From NCBI GenBank assembly GCA_006386115.1, contig VFIW01000030.1:62001-126000 (forward strand): 64,000 bases of DNA, written 5' to 3'. This document shows positions 33,475 to 44,214 of this stretch, piece by piece. The position numbers were made by a program, and so were the translations under genes. The stretch comes from Globisporangium splendens. Taxonomy: Eukaryota; Oomycota; Peronosporomycetes; Pythiales; Pythiaceae. Under the pieces are notes generated by a model. It was not told the origin of the DNA, made no database searches, and was given only the letters and a program-made list of their open reading frames with translations. How positions within the stretch are numbered: position 1 is the stretch's first letter; the number at the start of each line of letters is the position of its first letter.

Positions 33475-33476
33475 AA
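31050..33476 (+). CDS. GH81 endo-1,3-beta-glucanase, copy B
   Basis: 808 residues, identical in protein sequence to copy A, with the same signal peptide, linker, NDHHFHYGYW and KDQESSSEDVNF motifs. It ends in TAA where copy A has TGA. Both copies look functional, so dosage of this secreted glucanase is doubled. See copy A for the enzymology. Confidence 0.95.
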   Translation: MKIAATTLFICLGLLQRYQQSLHAAAQDAGLDSSPSPSLEASGNAAGSASSSAGSVPPIPLPAPPVSMDPPALNSSAPIDSDSGSSDNNYSNATYGSPQPLEPPASLLEHTDAASRLCPPKYLDPSVINNRAIPTNNWWGNIIAHDSGSKIQPVWPNPYALQVIADLAPFGLAVSYPYRSRVSGGSSGNSGANRYYAHGILREFMLSSSEFASTKPEFRVLDWADQGVTVQLKSGAGKLESDLVSGMVYTTAKYTSLSPKLISTAAISSVNGKAARSGDVFRGSKFEISCNNGQTWVVYALSSDGVSDKETSFTVDGRSSLNASGSFDGILRAALAVENSWVPTLDTYRSCIVQGASVSIESDAAYSFNWKTMGNCASGLLHYAMAHHVDSMDASGSGPQKVVGMVTHSTTRGSFQAYATRPSSALVWKFSETQQVPSDFYPARKVSSSVVQSQRILEHLRTDIVNTDWSIPTGGSYYFNGKTAQKYASLCLMANDAAIVGQDKSLLNQCLAKLRTIMLPFVNNGWTNKLQYDRVYRGIVSSEGYKKNDLNADFGNTMYNDHHFHYGYWIHTAAMINLLDPSWSELNKLNTMANLLVRDVANFDDRDKYFPRFRSFDWFRGHSYSHGVTPLADGKDQESSSEDVNFSFGMYMFGKATNQRDMMTVGKLMTRLNAHAIKTYFLMEDQNQIHPPNFLPNKVTGIFFDNKVDYATWFSAEKYCIHGIQMIPVSAVTEFVRTKQFVRQEWDQVLSREEIVTSQDTDNAWLSLLYLNYAAVNKDRAMGVLQNAKMDDGLTRSWALYMAASFSD

Positions 33477-33820
33477 GACATTTACGAGGGCATGTAGCTT
33501 TTCTCGATGCTAATAGACATGCTCGTATTTGTCTGCAGAGCTCACAAGTTTTGTGTAGATGCAAGTCTGCGTTAAAGACCTTCTTTCCCTGTCCTTTAGC
33601 AAGAGCCGCGTCGTGCCTAGATATTTGAGTTGCTCTTTTTGGTTGGTTTGACGTTGACATGATTTGCCCAGTTTGCCAGGTGGCCGACTTAGTCGCATGG
33701 AGAATTGAAGAATGCATGGCATGAAGCAATACGCACAGGTAATTGTGAACCAAGATGCAGCAATGTCGAAAAGAACGGTGTTCACATGACGACTAAATAA
33801 TGTTACATTTCGAATGCGAC
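33477..33820. other. Intergenic, tail-to-tail
   Basis: 3' flanks of GH81-B and of the coiled-coil gene. Nothing seen. Confidence 0.5.
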
Positions 33821-35760
33821 TTAGGGTGTCGAAATTGTCGAGGATGGCAGCAAACTGTTCTGTTGAACTGGTGCCTCAGCAGCAACGCCATTACTTCCAA
33901 ATTGCGCAAGAACCGAGTCAAGGTCCGATGTAAATGCCTGCACCAAGAGAAAAAAAGGCAACAGTTTTTGTTATCGACCTGCAGTCTCCAGCCGCTTCGT
34001 GGACACAAGCAATACAGAGTCGAAATCAAGACGACTCGAACCCGTGCCTGCACGTCAAACAGTTGCATTTCTAGCGAGAAAAATCAAGCGATCAGTGATG
34101 ACAAGCGGAGATTGGTCAGTTCACAGTGATTTTTCTCACCTAGTTCCGTGTCGGCTCCCTCCAATTCGTCTAGCAGATTTGCTTGGATTGTTGAGCTCAG
34201 TTCACGCACACCCAAGTCGAAAATATCATCCCGGAGTCGAGACGCTTTATTGCTCGTGCGATCCATCGCCAAATCGATATCATAGTGCGAGGCTGCTGTT
34301 CCGTTCGAATCATTCTCCAAACCAAGCTCCTGGCGATGGCCCTCGAGTAGTACTTGCGCGACACGTGCTTCGTCGTGTGCATCGATCGTGGTTTTCGGAA
34401 GCGCTGCCTGGATGTGGCAATACAAACGCATTTACCAAGTTGAAAAGTGAAGCATTGCATTCTTTGGCGATGAAGCGAGCGAAAGCGCGGTCATACATAC
34501 CTGGTAGGTGTCCGAGAGATGCTGCAACTGAGCCAATTGCGCTTGCCGTTGAAGTCCCCACTGCTTTTTCTTTTCCTGCAGATGGAACATATTCGGAAAG
34601 GATGCGTGAGAACCTCCAATGCAAGGAACCACACATCAAGGTCTTACAACACGAACCTCGTACTCAGCTTCCAGTGTGTTGACGTTGTCATCATTCGAAG
34701 CAGTTGCTGTTTGTGCCTGAATTGCGATATTGTCGAGCTCCTACGAAGCATCGTGAAAATATGGTCACTGACAAGAATGCGATCAACAGAGATCAACTCG
34801 TCTCCAACGTACGATCTCGCGCAGTGCGTCCTCGGTCACTCGCTGGTGAAGTTGCCGCCACTTGTGTAGATCTCCAATCGCGCGGTTCATCTACAATGAG
34901 CACAGTTTGTGTCAGATGCGAAGGTGCCTATAGCGAGCAGTACGTGGAAACGGAGAGCCACAAGCAGTGACGTACCTCTTGAAGTGCATCTGCTTCGTTA
35001 CCGGCCTCATTATCCAGCCTCTCGATCGCGCGTTCAAGCTCCAAGTCTGCGTCCTCTTCCTCGCCTTCGTGCTCCATGTTGCCACCGCTGGCTATGTCGT
35101 GGCTTTGGGGCAACTGCAGCGTCTTCAGAGTGTCGGTCTCAGTCGCGTGATTAAGCGAAAAGTTGTCCTCGCGATTTATGAAAGCCTCTGGAGAATGCGT
35201 GCGTGAAGTGGAGTGTTTTTGCGACTGCCGAATGTCATTCTGGCATTCGGATTGATTCGAAGACCTCGGCGGGGTTTTGACAGACATCTCATTACTTTGC
35301 ACTGCGATAGGACTCACGACTAGTGGCGGAATCCGAATCGGATGGCGACGCACACGATTCGGAAACAATTTGCGCTTGAGTGAGTGGAACTTTCCTCCCG
35401 CGACCGCCGTCCCTGAGATCGAAATGGACGAAGACGCGAGGCTGTTCAATTGGGACGAGCGGGGTTCCGAGTCCTCAGCACGAGCGTCACCACCACAGAC
35501 ATCCATTTTAAGCGCCCCTCGCTGATCGTCGTCGTTGCTGGCATTGTTGGTGCCGGACCGAAAGAGCGTCTGCGCATAGAGCGATCGAGGAGTGTCAACA
35601 ACGTGCACCAATGAAGAACACGCATGCCATAGCGCTTCCTTCTCACCTGAATGAGCCGTCGTCTCTGATGCGGAGGCACATGGTTGGCTCCTGTTCGGGC
35701 AGAAGAAGCGGTTGGAGCTGTTGCAGACGGCGGCAACGCAGGTGGCAGTCGAAGTGCCAT
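33821..35760 (-). CDS. Hypothetical protein, disordered N-terminus and coiled-coil C-terminus
   Basis: Eight exons can be joined in phase: 35760-35647, 35569-34976, 34890-34813, 34740-34657, 34575-34501, 34407-34140, 34070-33979 and 33937-33821, about 473 residues. The first 230 residues are Ser/Pro/Asp-rich with a basic patch (FHSLKRKLFPNRVRRHP). An acidic stretch (EHEGEEEDADLELERAIE) leads into helical, charged exons (LHKWRQLHQRVTEDALREI, EKKKQWGLQRQAQLAQLQ) and a DDIFDLGVRELSSTIQANL segment. I do not recognise the family. The small exons support a real gene; exon 7 is the weakest part of the model. Confidence 0.55.
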
Positions 35761-36263
35761 GTTGAATCAGAGCGTGCGTGGCGTCGCGCTTGAAGTCAGT
35801 CGCCAGGAAAGCTGCTCCATGCTGCCGCGGGTGAGGGTCATTTTTGCGTCCAAAGCATCTATTCTCGGAGCCAGTGCGCTGCATCTCCCTCAAGGCGTTC
35901 TTCTGGGGGTTTCAAGGTGACGGCATTTAGAGCAGCATGCGGAGTCTCCGCACGAAACGACCGTGCGACCTACGACAAAATGCAACGGACACCTAGACAA
36001 GCTGGAGCTCCAGTGTGTGAAGCTTAACTGCTGCGCATGGAACAGCCAAAGGGCGGTTAAAAGTCGCAGCAACCATTCGCACCACGCTGACAGCTCTTCA
36101 GAGTGAGCTGCCATAAGAGCAGTCCCATGGAATCCATGATGAATGCGCCAAGGCTAGAGATCTCTCATTCTCGAAGAAGCAGAGCAGCCAAAAAGGCACA
36201 AAGAGGGAGACCCACATACTCACAGACGACACAAGAACTCGCTCGACGCCAGACTCCACCACA
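35761..36263. other. Divergent intergenic region
   Basis: About 500 bp between divergent starts of the coiled-coil gene and the EGF gene. No motif stood out. Confidence 0.5.
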
Positions 36264-38153
36264 ATGCACCGGTGCGTCTCGTTGTGGTCACTATCGCTGC
36301 TACTGCTTCTCGTCGGCTTTGCCGCCGCCGAGTGCCCGAATGGGTGCTCCGGCAATGGCGCGTACATGCAAAAGGATATGTGCAACTGCTACAAGAACTA
36401 CCAGGGCAACGACTGCGCCGACCGCACGTGTGTGTTCGGGTACGCGCACGTCGACACCCCCAAAGGCGACATCAATATGGACCAGACGCGCAATACGGCT
36501 GGCTGGATCCTCGCGAACTCACAGCAGCACCCAGCTGGGACGTACGAGTACTTCAACCTAAGCGCAAAGCAGCACGAAGCGCATTTCTATATGGAGTGCT
36601 CGAACAAGGGTATCTGCGACCGCTCCACGGGCCTCTGCACGTGCTTCGACGGCTACGAGGGCGTCGGTTGTCAGCGCACCGTGTGTCCTGGCAAATGCAG
36701 CGGTCATGGTACGTGTGAGAGCATCCGTGAGCTTGGCGCGAAGGCCGAAGGTACGCTCTTCGGCATTGAACATCCAGGTGGCTCGGCGGTGTACGACCTC
36801 TGGGACGGCAACGCGACCCACGGCTGCCGTTGTGATCCGTGGTTCCGAGGCGCCGACTGCTCCAAGCGCACATGCAAAGTGGGCGTTGATCCGTTGTACT
36901 TGTCTGTCGGTACCCCGATCTACGAGACGTTTGTGATCCACGCATGGGCTGATCATGTTGGGTATACGTATCCGACTACTGCTTCAACCATGCCGTGGAT
37001 CCGCCTCCGCGTGTTTGACTACCATGGCGAGTCCTACATTACGTCCAAGATCACGACCCTCGACGATTCTGTGGCTGGGAATAAATTGAAGAATGGTGCA
37101 GCAGTTCAGGATGCGCTGAAGAATATCCTAAATCTCACGTTCCGCGACATCACGTGCGAAGGCGTCGCTGACTCCACTAATGGCGTGGATTTGAAGGATT
37201 TCCTGTCGGTTCGACCAGCGACGTCTGCAACAGCGGCCGACCAACTGGGCATGTCGGTCATTTGCCAGTACATCGACAACTCGGGCAAGCATCGCATCCC
37301 AGAGGTGGTGGATTTTGCGTTTTATGGAGCAACGGCCAAGAAGGCGATGGTCGTGACCACCGGCGAGCAGGGCCAGAACGACGAATGGCTCACCAAACAG
37401 GCCACGATCACGGGACCGACATTGACACAAGCGGCTGCAGCGTCACCACAACTTGGAGTGACGACCTTGACAGTCACGGGCACAGTCGCAGATAACCTGC
37501 CTGCGAGCGGTAATGCGGCGCTCCCAGCGCTGATCAAAGTGGGCTCGAACATCGTGATGGCGGCGTCGTGGACAACACAAGCGATCGTGCTGGCGTTCCC
37601 ACTCACGAAGACTGTGGGGAGCTCCGAGTTGATTTTCCTCCCGCCAGCATTCACGGACCCTGCAGCCACACCACTTGTCGCCTCTGCACTTGTGATTACA
37701 GCCACGGTACCGATCAGCGTAAGCCTCAACGTGGGGGATACGACGCTCACGTTTGCAGCGTCATCCGGACTCGCGACGGGCGACTTGATCTTTTTCCACA
37801 ACCAGTTCTTTTATGTGCAACAAGTCACTGATAATGCGACGCCATCGGCTGCAGCAACCGAGTGGTGTGTGGCGATCAACAAACCGTTTGGAGGTAATTC
37901 GGCAACTGGTGGTCCAGCCTTAGCAGCGGACGTTTGGGTCGAGAGGCTTGCAGGCAGTATGGTTAGGCAACAGAGTCTCTCTCCATGTGTGAGACCAGTA
38001 TCGTGGATGGTGAAATTAGCGCCCACTGGTACTTGCCATTCGTCCCACTACATGAAGTTGCACTTTTCATCCGCATTTTCGCGCTTGTCCTTTACAAATT
38101 GGCCGCTTGATGTGGCTGCGTGGGTCCACGTCTCCTGTTGCCACATTTCATGA
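36264..38153 (+). CDS. Secreted EGF-like protein, mastigoneme-type
   Basis: An ORF of 629 codons with a clear signal peptide (MHRCVSLWSLSLLLLLVG). Three Cys-rich EGF-like modules follow: CPNGCSGNGAYM...CNCYKNYQGNDC (about 24-52), CSNKGICDRSTGLCTCFDGYEGVGC (about 112-136) and CSGHGTC...CRCDPWFRGADC. The RTCVFGYAHVDTPKGD stretch matches heterokont tubular mastigoneme proteins (Ocm1/Sig1 type), which decorate flagellar hairs. The rest is Thr/Ala/Val-rich beta-type sequence. The last 50-60 codons (after about 37955) look unlike protein and overlap the USP gene tail-to-tail by 105 bp; an unrecognised intron or earlier end is likely. Confidence 0.65.
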   Translation: MHRCVSLWSLSLLLLLVGFAAAECPNGCSGNGAYMQKDMCNCYKNYQGNDCADRTCVFGYAHVDTPKGDINMDQTRNTAGWILANSQQHPAGTYEYFNLSAKQHEAHFYMECSNKGICDRSTGLCTCFDGYEGVGCQRTVCPGKCSGHGTCESIRELGAKAEGTLFGIEHPGGSAVYDLWDGNATHGCRCDPWFRGADCSKRTCKVGVDPLYLSVGTPIYETFVIHAWADHVGYTYPTTASTMPWIRLRVFDYHGESYITSKITTLDDSVAGNKLKNGAAVQDALKNILNLTFRDITCEGVADSTNGVDLKDFLSVRPATSATAADQLGMSVICQYIDNSGKHRIPEVVDFAFYGATAKKAMVVTTGEQGQNDEWLTKQATITGPTLTQAAAASPQLGVTTLTVTGTVADNLPASGNAALPALIKVGSNIVMAASWTTQAIVLAFPLTKTVGSSELIFLPPAFTDPAATPLVASALVITATVPISVSLNVGDTTLTFAASSGLATGDLIFFHNQFFYVQQVTDNATPSAAATEWCVAINKPFGGNSATGGPALAADVWVERLAGSMVRQQSLSPCVRPVSWMVKLAPTGTCHSSHYMKLHFSSAFSRLSFTNWPLDVAAWVHVSCCHIS

Positions 38154-41100
38154 ATCACCATCTCACTCAATCGCGATGCGTGGCTCTTGCGAGGGTAGAA
38201 TGAGGACAACCGCATCCGCTCATGCCGTATGGAGCTGCTGCTTTCCGTTTTCAAGCTGCCCGCAGCGGCGCTCTCGTCGGCTCGTGGCGACGGAGGCACA
38301 ATGTCGTGGCGTACGTAAAACAGCAAATACACCGCTGCCGATGGCGCGAGTGTCTCTACCGCCACCGGTGCAGCACTCGCGTCATCGACAAGCCACCACT
38401 CACCGCTCTCGGGGTGCTTGATGTGCGCTGTGTAGTGCCCAGACCCGATCCCACCCATGTGGTTTACAATCGCGTACACACTTGCCCCGCGCACGCTCGC
38501 GACGCTGTCTCGAGCGGGAATTGAAGCTCCTGTTGTAGAAATGCGGTCGCGCGCTGTACTGGTTCGCTTGCAGTAGCGCTGCAAGCCTGGGAAGTACTGG
38601 TTTCCAGAAACGGTGCGAGATCGAGACTCTCAATGGGGAAATCGATGCAGTGATGCAGTTTTTCCCACATATACCCTGGTCCCAGCTCGAATCGCTTGAG
38701 TTGCACGATCAGGATGGGCGGGACGCTCCAGAGCGAAAGCTTCTTTATGTGAGGCGACAGCGCGTTCTTGTGCTGTGGTCGAGCGTTTTGATCTACGGCG
38801 CATGAATCACCCGAAGGTTCGCTGCTGCTGCTGCTGGCAGCACGTGCACGTGGCATCGATCTTCTCCGAATCGCACAGGATCTCGAGACTTCGTGCCAGG
38901 GACTGCGAGTGAGTCTGGCGATACTGCACGTAGCTATCGTCGTCCTTGATGGGGATCCTACCAGTCGTGTACAGCCATTCCAAAGGATCGGCGGTCTCAT
39001 TGCTCTCTTTATCACCCAGGTCAGAGCTCGCATTCCAATCGATCGCGATGGTTTCGTCCATCTCGAGATCCTCGAGCGCGGCGTTGGTCCGTGGAACGAG
39101 GCATCCGACGCATCTAGTTGTCCAGTGGCAGCGTGCGCAGCATTTTCCATCGCTGTGTACGCGTCGTAATGCAAACGCTGTGGTTGTGCGCACTGACGAC
39201 GCCCTCAGAAAACGCTGTTGCACGAATCGGTACAGAGATTTCCCCGTGACCGAAGTCGATTGTACGCAATAGAGCGTTGGAGACCCGCACAGTACAAGTC
39301 GGTGTGGCGACGTGCAGTAAAACGGCACCAGCACTCCACGACGATGGATGATGCGAATGACTAGGGTACGCTTGGCGCCTACTGGTCGCACACGCGCGAT
39401 GTATCGCATGGAGACTCCGCGTCGGAGACCTTCGATCAACACCATATCGTATCGAGCCGTAGACAGCGAGCCTCGTGATTGCTCTAGCCCCAACTTCGAA
39501 CGAGGCGAAGGTGTGTCGTGCACCAGCGTCACAATGGCCTTCACAAACCGATCTTGAGCTGTCCAGACCATGAGCTCATCACCGACATGGAACTCGTGAT
39601 CCGTTGGCTGTATTGCAAGGTCTTCATCCTGTCGCAAACCGTCAGCCTCGTGTCCGAGTTCGAAGGCGTCGACGGTCGAAGGGATCGTTGCGAGCAGCGT
39701 GTTGTGATCAACGTACTCGCGGATGCAGCAACCATCAACAACACCAGCAATGAACTTCTGATGGTGTTCAATTGAATGGGACACTGAGTGGTGGTCCCGT
39801 TGCTGCAGCTTCAGAAGGAGCTGCTCGAGTGTCCAGTCCATCCCTGCATGCACCACGAGCCGTAAAATGCACGGCGCACCGCTCTTCGAGGGCTTTGCAG
39901 AGTGCAACAGCACGATGACCGTGACCGTTCGTTGCATTGTAGTGTCACCATCCTGATGTGAAGATTCTCGATTTGTGCCACTGACGAGCAGAAGCTGAAG
40001 CGAGGCAAAGGGCTCGAATCGTGCTGACGTCGCGCCACACACGTTGCACGTGAGCGCACTCTTGAACTGACCGCAAAATAGTGCCGAGCAAATCGACAGC
40101 TCGTTGAGAAGGTGCGCGATCCACCACTCTCGCGCGACTTCAGCGTCGGGCCGACCGTCGCTGTCACTCACTTGAAAGCGCAGGCTTGAGGCTCCAATGG
40201 CACTCGTGGAAGTCTCAGGACTTGCGGTCGAGGTGCCACTGCCGTTTTCTCGCGTACGTGATGAAAAAGAAGGCAACCGCGCCAGGAATGCGCGGCTTTG
40301 TGGAGACAAGATTTTGATGTCACTGCTATTCACCGTACCTTGGTCACTGTCATTTGGATGGACAGACTGGCGTTTGAGTTCATCACCTAGGCTACTAAGC
40401 AACAAAGAGAGAAATTCTTGAGCATCCTGCTGCGTGCCGTCGAAGAGCTGAGGAAAGAGCAACGCGATGGCTCGCTGTATTTTCGCTGGCGCAATGACGT
40501 CGCAGACCCCAGAAACTGCCGACGAGGAAAACGCGTTCATCTCGGCGACCAACTGACCAAAGGCAAGTGGTAAAAAGAACGCATTCGGTGATGCTCCTAC
40601 TGAGTAATTCTTGCTCTCGATGTTGCCGACGGCTGGGCCATGCGCTGCCAAGTCGTACAGGTACTCATGGTGCAGGAAATACTCGCGCAGCAGTGGCGTC
40701 GTAGCCAGACACTGCAGCGCACTGTTCATGAAGCACGTGTTCCCGAGATTCGCGAGGCCATGCACCGGGCATCGCTCACCAGTCGACGCATGTAATCGCG
40801 TGACACGACGCAAGTGTGAACGGCGCGGAGAAATACCGACATCCTCTTGTTGCTGGTTTTGTGGTTCTTCATTGCTAGAGTCATCGCGCGGCTCCATCAA
40901 GTCGGCAACCGAAACGCGCAGTTTAAACTGGTGGATGGAGCCATCGTGGCTGACCCCAATCGACGACAGCAACTCACTTACTGGCACGACAAGCAGATGC
41001 TCTGGAGCTGTGACTGGTGTTGATTTGGCGCTTTCTGAGGTTGCATCGGGCAGGAACTGGAGCTGGCACTCAATCAGCGTTCGGGTGCTGTCTAGGCTGC

Positions 41101-43007
41101 TTCCAGTAGTCTGCCACTGTCTCTGCAGCCGCACGGCATCGACGAGGTCCTGAATGGAGCAGTTTGCACTCACAACGCTGTAGGGAACCGTACAATGGAA
41201 CTCCATGCCGTCCACTGCTACCAATTGGAGATCAAGCGCGACGCAAAATCCTCGAAATACCGTGTCATCACCATAGAGCGACATGTCCAATGTGGTCGAC
41301 CACCGTTTCCAGCAACTCGGTTCCATTTGCAGTTGGTGACGTTGCCAGAAGCAAAGTACGATCCATAGCGGCAATGGAACGAGGACTCGGTCTTCGTGTT
41401 TTGGCTCAGTAAGCGGTACGCCAGCATCGTTTACCAGTGCTTCGTGCATCGCCATGGTGTCCTTCTCGTCGTCATCGCCAAAAGCATCAACGGCGTCACA
41501 GACCACGGAGATGATGTGGTTCCACTGGCGTCGTGGGAGGAGGCAAAAGCCGTCATCATGAGCTTGCGCCTTCTGCTTCGCCAGTCTCAGTTGCGTAGTG
41601 CACTGCTTGATACTCTGCAGCGCTATGAATTGACGGTCGCCAGCATCATCCAATAGAACAAGATGGAAGATCAAGTGGATGATCTCTAGGTCGCCCCACG
41701 AGATGTTCATGTTCTCAGCATAGCCGACGCTGTGCGCGAGTTCCACAAAGCGCGTCACGGAGATCCGCGGAGCGTCAATCACAGTGGAAATCTGCGATGC
41801 TGTGGGCGACGTAGGTGGCGATGCAGTCGAGGAGCTACGGCAGATTTGATCAACCAAAATGGACGCCAGGCGCTCGCTTTCTTCGTGGCTGAGGCACGAC
41901 GAGAAGCGAAGAAACGCAGCAAATTGCAGTGTATCAATCGCGCCTTTGCTGCGATCGTCGAGCATCGCAAACAGCAAGCGCATAATGCCAGTTGCGTCTC
42001 TCGCGAATGCGCTCAGCACCATCAGCACCCAGCGCTTAAACGCTTGGCGACCTTGCCGTGACGCTAGAGTCTCGTCTTTACCACGTGCATTGCCTCCAAA
42101 TGCGGGAACAAGGGTGTCCACTTTTCTCACAGCAGCGAGTACTTTGTCCGAGACCATCCCGCTCAGACGCTGGAGGAATGTGTCGATGTCGAGCGGCTCG
42201 CTCGTGTTCGCTAAATACTCCAGGATACCATGAAATTCGCTCCGCAGCGCTGTGAATGTCGGCGTCGGTAGCTCGACGGGCGATCGAAACGAACACTCTT
42301 TGTTGGCTGCTCGCGTCCTTGGCGGTGGCTCGGCTGTTATTGCGCTCGTTGGAGACATGCGCGGTGAGGCAACTGGACTCTCGCCAGCAGCAAACTGAAA
42401 TTGAGCTGCAAACCTGGGAAGCCAATCGGTGAGATGAAATGTGCTGAATCGCTTAGTCGACAGCGCTTTGACAAGCTTGGACGGTGTGAGGCGCTCCGAT
42501 GCTGTCGGATGCAGTAACTCGGCAAGCGCTGTCACTGTCCAGGTCGCTGCTGTAGAAACATCGCTGTGCGTCTCAATGGCGACGATGTTGTCGCCGTCTG
42601 CAATTGTCGACAGGAACGCCATTGTGTCTTTCTTGCAAAGCGCCTGTGATCCGCCTGTGTCCATCAACTGGAACACAAACCGAAGGTGCTCTTCGCGTGT
42701 GCCCTTCGCGACGATCGCAACGCCGACCAAGAACGCTTTCAGCGACATACCTCTGTCCACCACGTCGCCATCCACAGCGCCATACGGCGTAGATACGCTG
42801 CATGATCAGCGCAGGCATCGCGACGAACGATTCCTGCAGCACGCTGTCTTGGAAGTGTGCGAAATCCAACGCGCCGTGATATCCCCTCGCTCGATGGTAC
42901 GCGGCGGTCGCGAGGCGCTGCTCGTGCTTTGAGAGTCGCATCGAGAGCAGCAACGGTGAGATCACAAGCGCTGGTGCCAGCCCCAACAGTGACGCGAGCG
43001 TAGCCAT
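38048..43007 (-). CDS. USP32-like ubiquitin-specific protease with EF-hand N-terminus (frame problems)
   Basis: Deubiquitinase of peptidase family C19. Catalytic Cys lies in NLGNTCFMNSALQCL, His in GIGSGHYTAH, Asp in WWLVDDAS. Zinc ligands are CNVC and CTCC. The N-terminal region follows USP32 (MQRIYAVW, then SLKAFLVGVAIVAKGTREEH, an EF-hand-type segment). Three frames are used: 43007 to about 42795, then 42790 to about 38815, then a shifted frame to 38599, and back. The last change is explained by a 68-nt intron (donor GTACTT, acceptor CAACAG) that joins FLET to RASIPARD. The first (near 42790) and the change within the CAG repeat near 38820 are not explained by clear introns. Start site is uncertain (43073 is also open). 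Confidence 0.72.
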
Positions 43008-43073
43008 CGAGAAAGCGAAGCAAGACGAGAGGACCTGGAGAAAAGAAGGAAAGCAGGTACCTGGAGGCGCCAA

Positions 43074-44214
43074 AGCTACTGTGAAGAGACGCTGACAGAG
43101 TGCGGATGCGTTTTTGTCTCGAGCTGCGAAAATGAGTGCGACTTTAAATATACTTGCGTTGCTGTGACGCTCAAGTCAATTTTAGAAAGTCCTGGAAGAA
43201 GATGTTATTGGACACTACATGCTACGGCCAGAACACATCTGTGTCACTGGGGCTGCCTCATCTTCACTTTGCCCACTTGTTTCCTCGCGACCAAAGTTAT
43301 CCAACGAGACGCTTGTCAGGCATACGCGGCTCAAAACGAAGTCCAAGTCAAATCGCTTGCTTATCAAGTTACCATTCGAAGCAATCTTGCACAGCACTGT
43401 TGCTTGCAACACTGGACAGCGGTTTTGCAATGTGGTAACTAGAGCCATGGCAACCACGACGTTCTTACCCAGCGATGGGATCGCACTTAGAGCAATGGCT
43501 TTTGAGAATCTGCTTTGATCCATCTCGGTACGAGGCAAACGAGCGAAGAGCTTTGTGGCGCTGAATGATGGGCTCTGTAGCCATAGAATGTTGATGATAA
43601 ACGAGTGATGGTCACTCAAGACAAGGATTACGGATGAGTTAAAGGACGTTTAGTGTTGTTCGTGTTGCAATCACTGTAGGAGAACATTGAACAAAGGTTC
43701 ATTCTGAATGATGTGCGTATCGTGATCGCTGACAAACGACACAACATCTGCTGCTGTCTTGGGCAATTGCCTGCAAGCACGGTACTTCGTCACTCTGACG
43801 GTTGTACGCTGAATGATGGTCAATTTTGATATGGATTACGGATCGTCGTGAACGAGTGATGATCCACACACACATTGTGCGCATGTGGCGTTGATGGACG
43901 TCGAACCTGCTGCTCCTTCTCAAAGATGTGTGTGTCGTGATTGCAGTGAGGACGGGAGAGCATTTCATGCGATTGTCGCAACACGGACCGTACGCATTCG
44001 CGTTCGCGTCAACATGAGCGTCGACGTAGCTTAGTGCCATCGTGACGAGATTCAAGCGCAAAAACCACTCGTCTTGGAGATGGACACACCAGAACGAGAG
44101 AGTAACGGGCTGAAGTCATTTCCGTTTTTGCATCAAAGCGGTCAACTGTGTCGGTCCGTCCCCGAACCTCTCCCTTGGTGAATGCACAAGGTTCCTTTCA
44201 AATAGTAACGAGCA
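43074..44214. other. Gene-poor divergent region, 1.1 kb
   Basis: Between the USP and NmrA-like genes. ORFs of up to about 130 codons overlap each other on both strands without protein-like composition. No RNA gene recognised. Confidence 0.5.
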
